64,000 bases of DNA from Prostheceraeus crozeri (taxonomy: Eukaryota; Platyhelminthes; Polycladida; Euryleptidae). The notes beneath the pieces were generated by a model. That model worked only from the letters and a program-made list of their open reading frames with translations, was not told the origin of the DNA and did not search any database. The position numbers and the translations under genes were made by a program. The stretch lies in the NCBI GenBank assembly GCA_907163375.1, contig CAJQUW010003149.1, positions 124,001-188,000 of the forward strand, written 5' to 3'. The first letter of the stretch is position 1, and every line of letters begins with the position of its first letter. Positions 37,001 through 49,000 of this stretch are shown here, piece after piece.

Positions 37001-40000
37001 GATTAGGGACCTGCGAAGCTTCGAGATTCGATTCAATTCGGTTTGTGATTCCAAAAAAATTTCGAATCAGTTCGCTTCGACTGGCCAAAAATTACTTTAG
37101 TTGTCTCCTTCTGATTTCTAGTCTCTTCCGTTCGTTGCTATTTGAACGCGACATTGAAATCAGTTTGAGATGTTGGATTCTTAATTAAAGCGGTTGAAGA
37201 TGATGACAGATTAACGTCACTACTCCACCATACTGGGCCTTGGACGGTGCTGAAATAGGCAGACTTTAACATGGAGCGTTGTAGTACTTTTAGTCCAGAT
37301 GCCCTTCCTGCCGACTTCCACTGAAATTTTCGGGCTCAACTTCTGAACCGAAGGATCGCTAGGTTGTTGATAAGTCCGTTGCTAAAAAGGAGTTAGTAGG
37401 AGCAGTTACAGCACATGCTACATCTTGCAAGTTAGATCAAGACTGCGGACTCGGTCGATTTTTTGTAGGACTTAGCCACCGAGTCTAAGTCCACAGCTCT
37501 GGTTCAGATAACTCTTGGTTGTAACCCCGACCTCCTGAATCGTTCTAACATATCGGTATCATGAAGCTGATCTTTTATAACTTTCCATTTCCAAGAACGG
37601 GATAGTCCAAGCTAAGTCCTGGCATATACAGTAATTAGTCATCCATTACAATGCTCAAAGTCTTGTGTAATCTTTCACATATATGAACTTACATGACTTT
37701 GAGTAATTTACGAGCAAGTTTACATAAGCTGAATAATTTAGATAGTCGGATATATATTAGTTAGATATATTGGACAGCAACAATACGGAAGTTATCGCCA
37801 CCATCTACTTGTTGTAAAAGTTCTATTATCTAATGCTTTCTCAAAATAAAGATAGAAATGACAGAATCTTCTGATTATTAATTCATGAAAATCCGTGCCT
37901 TCCTGCGCTCAGCTTTTTTTTACGTCACTACTCCCTATGCTTGAGGCTTGGACGGTGCTGACATAGTCAGACTTATAGAGCGTTGTAGTACTTTTAGTCC
38001 GGATGCCCTTCCTGTCGACTTCCAGTGACACCTTCGGGGCTCGACCTCTGGACCAAAAGATCGCTAGGCCAAGCACTTAACCACTGTGCCACGGAGACCA
38101 CTGTGCTCAGGATCTTAGTTAATGAAATGTTGATGGAGGTTACATTTCCAGACCCTCGTGGTATTCGAAGGATAATTGTTCTACAAGCCGAAGTCCTTTT
38201 CATTAATCTACCTATTCTGTTACAACAAGGTCAATGGGAGGTCATGTATTTAGTCAACATGAGTATTTATCTCATAATTCAAGGTCAATGTCATTCGAAA
38301 AAGGTTGCAGTTATAATAAAAGCACCTTAATTTGACAGCATATTTCTTTAACTCTGACAAGGTGTCATTCCATCTTTCAATAGCCATGCACAGTATACTA
38401 TACCTGCAAAAGTACTTAGTAAATTTCATGATTATTAGTTCCTTAATTGGTAGGCTTATTCGACTCTAAATTTGTTGATTCGCAGGTTCCTAAAATTTAT
38501 GGTTCATGAAAATCCGTTGGTATTACCGCAGAGTCAGGCAGAGACAACGTACATATACACATAGCCGTTACAGGGTTTCCCTGTGGCAAAGTTCATGGAA
38601 ATAATTCACTTCATTCGACTCCTCACGATATATTGATCTTCGGTGTCATGGTCAGAAAAGAGAGGAATTCAAATCAAATATTAAACGAAGGCGTATTCAT
38701 TGCCATACATCATTATATCACTATCTGATAACTTTTATAAATGTCACGATCTTTAGCGCATGAATTAAAGGAGCTTTATAGAATAGGTCAGTGGCCTCCG
38801 TAGCACAGTGGCTAAGTACTTGTGCTAGCGATCTTTTGGTCCAGTGGTCGAGTCCCAGACGTGTCATTGGGAGTAGGCAGGAAGGGCATCCGGGATCCTA
38901 ACAGTTCAAACAAAAAAAGAAACAAAAAATGAAAACGAATTATTATACAGTGGAAAGAAACGCAATCCTTTAAAACTGAAATGGAATTCCACAAGGAGAT
39001 GTACTATCACCAACCCTATTTAGCATTTATATAAATGATTTCATTGATACGTTAAATGCTAGTAAAGACGAAATTGATCCTGTTCGGCTTTTTGATTTGG
39101 AACTGTCATCATTCATATAAACGGATGATATACTTTTAATGAGTGACAGTACGCGAGGCTTGAATAGTCAATTTAAAATACTTAGCAAATTTTGTGCAGA
39201 AAATGGCCTTTACATAAATTATGAAAGAACCAAAATCATGACTGAAAATTTCACTACAAATATAGACAAATTTGAAGTTAGTCTCAATGATAAACAGATA
39301 TCCATTGAAATGGTTGATAAATATAAATATTTAGGAATGTGGATATCGAAAAATGATAGATGTCATTTGGAACAATTGATGGCTAAAGGTAAACAAGCAG
39401 CTGATCTCACGGCTAAACTACTCAAAGAATTTGGACAAGTTTCTGATGAAATTTTGAAAAATACCTTTGAAATGCTTGCACTGTCTAGAATGAAGTATTG
39501 TGCCGAATTCTGTTTTTTCAATAACCTAAAGAGTTTGGATCAGATTCATTACCAGTTTTATAAACGATACCATCACGTAAAAGGCGACTACACCAAATTA
39601 TTGCTTAATCAGTGAAATTGGAATACGTCCTGTGGATATTCGTTTCTATAAAGCTGCAATCTGTCTTTGGACAAGATTAATTACAAATAATGGAAATAGC
39701 TTGATTAAACAGGTATATAATGCTATCTATCCCAATATGATATCAAATGGAAATGAGAGTGGATACACATGGTGTTGGAGAATAGACAAATTGCTTACAA
39801 AACTAAACATATCAAATCTATCAGATGAACAGCTAACGGCTGATAAAAAGCATACTTGAGAATGCTTTAAAGCCCGAGTATGTAAAAAATAACAGGGAGA
39901 AGTGGATGTCTACATCAAAGAGAGCCATTCTGGTCTGACTTATTTAGAACTATGCCAGTTTGGGGAAACCTTGAAATCATATCTGAATTTTGATATCGAT

Positions 40001-43000
40001 TACAATGATATAAATATGCTAATAAAGTTTAGGACAAAAAATCATAAATACGATTTTGTAACAGGCAGTTATGCAAAAAGATTGCGATATGAAGCACGTC
40101 TCTGTGAACTTTGCAATGTGGAGACTCTATATCACTTCATGATAGAATATCCATTGTGTCAAAATATATGGCAACAAATTGCACCATTGATATGTTATTG
40201 CGACACGATAGTTGAATTTCATAAATTAATGAACACCTTGACTCCAACGCATTTGAAATCCATGCCAACGAGTTACGCATGGTCATAAAAGAAAGCATTA
40301 ACCACAATGAATCTGAAATCTAAATAAATGCTCAATTATTGATTCCTCTCCTCCCTGATCTGCTTATTTATTTTCTACAGCACTGACCGCTCGCTGTATT
40401 ACAATGTATTCAATCCGACCATAACATTGTAATATTGTTTTCCAATGTATTTTGGAAATAAACAATTTTTGATTCTTGACTCAAGATAAAAAAATCTGAC
40501 AATGTCAGCAACGTCCAAGCTCCAATTACGGGAGAGTAGTGTCGCCAAACCATCATTTTTTCACATAATAGAATGAGTCAATAGTTTTCGTTGATATTCA
40601 GTCGGCGATAGTCAATCTATTGCTAATTCCAACATGTTTTCTTTATAGTGTCCTAACGGTCAATAAACTTCATAAAACAAGTGCTAATGTCGCTAGTGTA
40701 TCTACATAAATTCTGACTTCGGACGAAGATTCAACTTGCGAATACTTAACTTGCACTGAAGAGAATTGAAGAATTGATCTAAAGAGTAAGTCAGAAAATT
40801 TGAAGAATTTGAATATACAGATTGTTTCATAAAAATTGGATCACCCTTAAACATCGCCTTAACTTCAACTTTGTCTAACTCCGCCAAACTTGAACGAATT
40901 TCTCTGAAATTTGGAAGATATGTCAGTTGTGCTTACTAATATCATTGTTGGAAATTTCAAGCATGAATATTGAGTTGTTTTCCTGTTATAGATAAAAAAA
41001 GTAGTAGATAATTTGATCTTCATTTAGCAATGTTACATAAAATCATACCTCACTCTTATAAAATTACATTTGTTTCCTTTGTTATGTAATATGTTGTTCT
41101 ACAAGCCAAAAGCTATCAAGCAAAACAAAAATAAAGAAAATCGGTCAATCAGAGCCAGTATAGCACCATTATTCATCAACAATAGTGTAACTGCTACATG
41201 TGATTAACTGGACTTCATGTTCCATAGCTTCCTGACTTCGTTGCGGTGGTGTTGGCAGCACTCCTGATTGCTTTCAGCTAGAAATCTATCTCTTACCGGT
41301 TGAAAACAATACAAAGCACAAATGAACAATAACGAGATCGCATTCACAAAAGGCAAAGTGTCAGCCTTGCTAGAACTAGGGTTTTCTTTGCGAGCTACAA
41401 GCAAGCGACTAAATGTCCCTTACACAAATGTGCATCGATAGCATAATGATGATTTTCGGCTCTGTCGTAAAGAGGGCTCAGGCCGTCCACGCAAAACATC
41501 CAAACGTAGAGACCGCCTAATTTTGAGATTTGTTTAAGTTCATCCAAGTCTCTCGTTAACTGAGATGGCTGCACTAGACTCATCTATTTCTAAGTCCACT
41601 ATTCGTAGAAGACTTATTGAGTCGAATTTCAAGAGCTGTAAGAGACCCTCTCAGATCGAATTATCAGATCAGCATACAAAAAGACGTCTCAGATGGGCAA
41701 TGAGTCATTGTCACTGGCGAAATCAATGGGATCGGGTTGTCTGGTCTGATGAGGCATCAGTCCGTCTGAAGGATAGTGATGGTCGATTGAGATTATGGAT
41801 AGAATCTGATCAGGAAATTCTGAGACATTTACATCGTCCCCGGGTACAAGGTGGTGCGACTCTACTGATTTGGGCTGGCATTTGGACCAATGGCCGCTCT
41901 GAACTTCACATACAGCAAGGAACCATGAATTCTGAACGCTATGTGAATGTTTTACGAATGAACATTGGCCAAATGACAGATCAACTTGGTGATCCATCGA
42001 CTTGGTTATTTATGGATGATAATGCTACGTGTCACAGGAGTAGTAGAGTCAACTTATGCAAGTCTCAATTGGGGCTTAGGACATTATCTTGGCCAGCTCG
42101 TTCTCCTGATCTGAATCCCATAGAAAATGTATGGAGTATTCTAAAACGTAACGTTCGTCGTTCACTGCTACCTACAGATGGCGCATCACAACTTACGTCA
42201 CTGTTAAAAAGAGAGTGGAGAAAGTTAGATCAGGCAAAAATCAACGATATCATCGAATCAATGCCCAGACGAATTGGTAATGTCATTGACAATAAGGGTA
42301 GGGCCACAAAATATTAGCTTCTTAAGAACCGTTACTGTATCATAGCTTATCAGATTATATAAGGACATTTTAATATATTAGGGACATGAAATAACATGAA
42401 AAATGCTTTCTGTATCATACTTATGTTTTATTTAGTCAAATTTTGGGATGATCCACTTTTTATGAAACGAACTGTATTTTCAGAGCATATTAGTATGTAT
42501 TTATTGCCGCACAGAGGCGTCCACTTGTCGCACAATAACGGTGTAAGAAGTCACACCCCAACGTGTTCTAATTCACTTGCACCCACAGTTGTGAGACTGA
42601 CAAGTATGAAATGTATGACATGTGCGAATTCTTTGCAAGTGTGATGCAGCACATTGAACAGATTTCTATGGAATTGCAGAAACTCTACCTTAACAATTCT
42701 ACAATAAGATCCAAAAATGAAGAAGTTTCAAACATGGAGGTCTTTTAACTTTATTCCCTCATATATAAGGGTATGATGAACATTTCAAAGATTAGAAGAC
42801 CCATTTGAACTGCTAGCATCCCGGCAGAAAAGTTTTTGGATTGCGATGTCTAAAGAGAAAGCATTTAAGGACTCAAATTGATCATTTTATGTCATAAAAG
42901 TTCATTATCTCCATCACAACAACAACAACTGAAAGTTAATCATGAAGTTAGCTACAAAAAGAATGGAAAGAATAAAAGAGAGATAACATTCGGGTAATTG

Positions 43001-46000
43001 TAAGTTAACAAGAGACTGTTTCCTACCTAAGTCATGGATTTCTGTCTAAATGGAGCAATCTTGGGGAAAATTTGGGTACTTATGGGTTAAGTACGTTTCC
43101 CCCCTCACGTTTTCAAATTTGTCTTAAATTGTTAGAAATGAATCAATCGTCACAAAACTTTGGAGACAAGCATTGGAGCATATTTTCTACCCACATGCAA
43201 AAATCTATGCAAATCGGACAAGCACTTTTTGCTGTAGAGGCGATAACATGAAGTGCAGCGATATCTGCAGCTTGATCTGACTTCGCCTGACCTCATCCTC
43301 TGAGCAGACGGCACTTGAGGTCAATAAAGTCTTTTCTAGACAACTCGTGAAGTGATGATGACCAGGCCACATCCCCTACATGAACATTTTTAACTTAAAA
43401 AGCTGTGGAGAGGTAGCAGTCGTTGGAAAATTTCAAATAGCAGTGGATGAAACGAAGACGGAAAGAGAACAATGCACACACGAGCAACAATAATGCCTCG
43501 AACAGACAAAGTCAGATCAAGCTGTTGACATCGTTACACATCACGTTATCGAAGACGGAAAGAGAACAATGCACACACGAGCAACAATAATGCCTCGAAC
43601 AGACAAAGTCAGATCAAGCTGTTGACATCGTATGAGAAATCATTGGTCACGCGGTCCGATATCTATGATTCATACAACTCATACATTGAGGAAATGTGTC
43701 AGTTTGTCGGAAAACTGTGGCGACAATTCGGTTGCACCAGTCTCAATTAAACTCGAGCTTCGCTCTCGTGTAATCGCTCGTGGTGTAGTTGTTTGACCTT
43801 GCCAAAAACAAAGAATATTCAGAAGTCCTTTACGATTTCATTGCACAAAATTCGAGATCCAATGATTTTGACTCTCGGAAAATTTGGAAATCCACGGCAT
43901 TTCATTGCCGAGAGAACCCTGATCATTATAGTTAAATGACCTTGAATAACGGCCATCCAAGATACAAATCCAATCCTAGCTGCTTCAATAATGGATGAAG
44001 AAGTTGTTTTATTTTCACGGAAGCTACTGAGGACGTCATAACGTTATGTAACCCAGAATTATAAGAATGAGGGAAAATGATTTCTTAAGAAAATATGTAC
44101 ATAGTCGCTACAAGAAGAGAAGACATACAATTTGAAGAAATATGCTGAAAGGCAAATCCGCTTACGTTTCATGTTAATCTAAATGCATGTGGGATTCAAT
44201 ATTGTGAGCGCTATTATAATTCGCTGCAAACTACAGTGTTGTTCGATGAAACTGAATCACTGCTTTTAAAGTAAGATATTCGCTGATAATTTTTTCAGTG
44301 CTGTAGAACTTATTAATTGCTTAGTTGCATTACATTATACAGTCAGTTAGACTACATCATTCATGTTTTGTAACGAATACAATCACAAGAGCTCATGTAC
44401 GCTAGTTTGGTCCACTGTAATCTACTCCATGTACTAACTGAGCTTTGAGCCAGCTAACTGGAATTAGTAGTAAAAATCAATCTTTGCTTAAATGCAAGTT
44501 ATTACATTTTATGATCAACATTTCTCCGAACAATTTACATGGCAATCAAGCATTCAACAATCACATTTTCATTCAGTATCATTAGGAATCTCCGATAAAT
44601 GGACGACTGAATCATTCAATAGGCCATTCGCTTACAGCTGTGTACTGTTCATATCAGAATTCAAGCCATCATTTAGACATCCACTAAAATTAATGATTTG
44701 GTCCTGCATCTCTTTCCATGGGACTGGTTGCTTTCATTTGGTCGAAGGATCGATGAACTCGGACCAATGTGTGTGTCATTTCTACTAGGCTTCTTCCACA
44801 AATAAATGAGTGGTACTCGTCTCCAAGCAATTGCTGGGTTCATCAAAAGACCTAGCGCCGTGCCACACGTCACGGAAATTAAAGCAAACCTTGACTCAAT
44901 AGGGAATCCGAGTTTTAAAATGGCCTGGCAACTCACCTGATCTCTCACCAATAGAGAATATCTGGAGCATTTTAAAACGCAGAATTAGGAAAGAAACACT
45001 GACAACAAAACAAGAACTGATTAATTCCTTGTTACGATAATGGGCAAGAGATGATGCTCTGAAGAACATGTGTCCCGATTTGGTTAATTTAATGCCCTTC
45101 AGGATAAAGGCTTGCATCAAAGCAAAAGGTGGTCCTATTGACTTTTGATTTTTTTTGACATGAATTTCGTGAATTCTGTTACCTATTTTTGTTTTTCGTT
45201 CGAGGCTTATCAATAGGGTAGAAGTGAGAAGCAGAACCTTGTTTTTCATCACTTTTTTTGGAAATTTAGAAGTGATTCAGTTTCATCGAACAACACTGTA
45301 CAGCATCATCCTCGAGAAAACATCTATTTACTAGGAAAATTATAGTGAGATGCATTTACATGATGGAGAAATGTTGAGGTTGTTGCTGGTCTATGATTGC
45401 GCAATGTGTGACGATCCAGACGAAGAAAGATAAACTAAGATGCACTTTAGGGGAAAGAAAGTGGACTTCTTCGAATATGATTTCTTCATTATCAGTGACT
45501 AGAAGATACACTTTCATTTCAGACAGGAAACTGAACTTCTGTTGATTACATCTTACTCCTCAAAACAACCGCAAAATGTGTAATAAAAGTTCCTACTTCG
45601 CTTTGACGTAGCCTTCGAGACACAGTGGTTATGTGATTGGCCAAGCGATATTTTTGGTTTAGAGGTACAGCCGCGAAAGTGCCATTGGAAGTGAGGAAAG
45701 GCATCCGAGATAAACGCATCACAATGCTAAAAAAAGTCGTACTGTGTCAACACCAAGACTTCAAGACTGATCTGCGATTCCAGAGCTTAATTGTCTCTAC
45801 CCTCCAAGAAGCATTTGATCCTGACGAGGTCGGCCTCTTCGAAATCAACAACTTGTGCGCCGCTAAGTGGGAACCATCGTGTCCATGGACATCCTTTTTG
45901 CTCGCCGTATCCGCGGTGAGCATGCTCAAACAACAAGCGCTCGTGAACATTAATCTTGATAATAAAGCTATCTGAATCATCACACATGCAACATAAAGCA

Positions 46001-49000
46001 ATGTAAATAAGCGATGTGAGCTTACAACTGGTTTCCCAACGATTTCATCCTCCTCTGGCTGTCGATCAGAGTCAGAATCCTGCTTCGATGCTGAAATGCA
46101 AAATGGAAACACATGGAAATAACAGCAGAAGCGACAAAGCGATGTAATGGAAAGCTCGCATAGTTATAGCAGCGAGGTATTCTATTGCAGCGGCGACTAT
46201 TGATAAATGACTATCATGGCCACACTGCATATAGCTATCATTGTCCATATGCTCGGTACATGCACAGGAAATAACAGTTTCGGTTACGAAAATAATAGAT
46301 GCGTTCGAAAATCAAAGGTTTTCTACACCTGGCCCTGAGCTCACCGGTATATTTGTAAAGGTCCACACGGTGACCACGAAATATCTTTCGCCTTCCGTGA
46401 AGTTTAATTCAGAATAAAAACGTCATGATATGAAAGTAATGTGCTGATGACGGCTGAGTCAGACACGTTTGCAGTTCTCGTAAAGAGTTAGATCAAATAT
46501 TACTCTCAACTCTAAAAATCTTTTTCCTTTTGGGGTATCGGCTCGCATTCTAAGAAGTCTCGGCCGTCTTACTGCGGTCGTCTGGTGACTCGGGTTCATA
46601 GTTTATGAGAAGCTACACGTCGTATGTCATTTGCGATAATCATGGCGAACATATAATTTCATGGAAGTCTAAATCTGTCTCGTCTTGTGTGCTCAATTTG
46701 ATTTCTTTGAATTAAAACTACTGTCGACCAAAACTTTGAAGGTTTTTTCTCTATCTTTCGGCTGTAAATATAGGCTGCTTCCCTTCTCGTTGAAACATGC
46801 TTGTGCGATAATCATTCTTACGAAAAACCGCTAAAACGGAAAGGCATACAAAGAATTGCAAAACCTCAATTCTCTAAAAAATTAAAGCTAATTCAAACAG
46901 CTTTGATTTGATACTTATTTCGGAATTTCCGCAATCCCGGTTATTAAAAGCATCTTCAGTTAATACTCGCAGTTTGAGATATTGGATAGATCACATAAAA
47001 TGGCAAAAATAGCATTTGTGTTTTCAATATCAAAAAATACACTTTGACGCTGTTGAAGCATTCGTCAGAGAGACCAAATGATAACGGAAAATACGGATTG
47101 ATTTTCGGATATAAAAACCGACAATTTGGTTAATCGTGTAAAATATGTAAACTCTTAATATGTAAACAGAACTGACTCACACACTTATGAGAGACTGTAC
47201 AATGGAGACGTAAATGTTAATTCAATTCATTACGAAAACCTTCGAGAATTCACTTGGGCTGCACTATAAATTAGCTCTAGACAATTTAACCAACACATAA
47301 AGGTCAAAATATGTCGTCTATATCACGGCTGTGAAAGAAGACAGTTCCGACCGATGAAGCAGACTCTGTTGACCAATCTACATAAAAGCAGATCATCTAG
47401 TCAGCCGGTTCGCAGTGGAATGAAAGGCTGCATAAGTAGGCTGTATATTCACATACTAGTCGCAAAATCTGTGCATCAGCAGACAGATTCTCTTCAAAAC
47501 AATGTTTGGACACAGTAGCTCTGCCTGACGTATTTCACAGGAACCAACAGAAATTATCTTATTGCTCTCACACGAGATTTTTCGGTCTACTGCGTCAGGA
47601 ATGAGGTGAAGCAAATCATGCAAAGTGAGAGGATATCGCAATACGCTGCATTTCTGGATGCCAAGAAGCTCAATGAACTTAATACAGAAACAGTCAATCA
47701 GTTACCGATGCTACTCATAAAATTCAAAAGTAGTGCACAACTTCATTCCTGATGATAGTCGTGTGCAGTCGACCGTAGTATTTTGTGTGTGAATACGATG
47801 TACATTGTACATAGATAAATAGAAAAGAACATCGATTCTTTGTGGGCACCTTCGACTTTGGAGTCACGTAATAAGCAACCTCGACCCATTATTCCAATCG
47901 TAGGAGTAGTCATCGTACTGAAATTTAATATATTTATCTTTCTCAATTTCTACTTGTGAATACATTTCCTATTTCTAGTTCTGTGATGCTGATCTTTGTT
48001 AAGATAAATGAACCATGAATGACGTCTATCATGAATGACAGAGAGAATTATTTTCTAAGATTGTCAGATTTTCAAGGAAATATGGCATACTCGTTACAAA
48101 GAAGACAATGGTTTGGTGGGATTCGAACTCAAACAAATTTACCGGTGTATGTCCGAAACACAACAGCAGAATTCAGTCTGATCTACACACATAAGTTATC
48201 GTGGAGAATTTCATCAAAATATATTCAGTTTAGAGCATCATTAGAGGACCGACAATTTCTATGTTGGAGTATGACGACATCTGAACATCAGATTGAATCA
48301 CAAATCCTCTGTTCACGAATTATCAAGAAGCTCTTTCATCCAATAACTTTCCATTTACAATCTATTTACCAACGCAACGCTATAAAGCACTGCAGTGAAT
48401 TTTCCGAGTGTCAGTCAAATCTGATACTGGCTAATGCGCCAGATCATATCGACCTCATTCCCAAATTGGTGTAATTTTAGATTTCTCATAACGTTCAGAG
48501 ATAATCAGCTTGCGATTATTTTCTAGAAATGATTATGATAAAAACAAGTTCATCTTTCAGTATATAAATAATATTCATCCTTTGTCGAGCTTATCCAATT
48601 TCATCACGTAATGAGTTACCGAAAACGTTTCATAAACTGTTCATTCAAATATTTCTATCATAAGAGAAGTAAAACTCAGGAAATTTTATAATGATAAACA
48701 TCAAAACATAGAACTCCGACAAGTCAAATGCAAAACATAAAAACAAAGGCGTCTCACAAGTTAATAAGAGATCTTGAAGCAATAATTCGCAGACATGATG
48801 TACAGGCATCCTAACATAGCCAGCAGACGATAACTGCTTCATAAAATCTACAAAAGGAAACACCCGTCTCAATGCTGAGACTCAAGCTATCTAAATATGA
48901 TTTTTCACATTTAACCCTATTTGTCTAAGACTTTTCATATCAGTAAAGAATACATTATCAAAACATTATCAACAACCACCTACTACTTGCAATTAACTTC

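Larger units (their letters stand above)
36879..46025 (-). other. 9-kb intron filled with transposons
   Basis: Holds SINE copies (37212, 37922, 38791, 45608), a LINE fragment (38945-40480), Tc1-type elements (40818-42474, 44234-45298), a foldback element (43075-43632) and a histone H3 pseudogene (45752-45935). The gaps between them, such as 42475-43074 and 43633-44233, show nothing recognisable. Confidence 0.75.

Noticed and set aside
38791-38850. Possible tRNA gene (A and B boxes)
   Set aside because: The same head occurs in six copies attached to a common non-tRNA body, so it is a SINE promoter. No cloverleaf closes.
45787-45987. Minus-strand frame that at first looked like another PLAT strand ([20 protein letters not shown])
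   Set aside because: The plus strand of the same bases is clearly histone H3 sequence, and the frame does not fit the splice phases.
48019-48474. 151-codon plus-strand frame
   Set aside because: Composition is like random AT-rich DNA, it partly overlaps the inverted duplicate, and it has no similarity that I can recognise.
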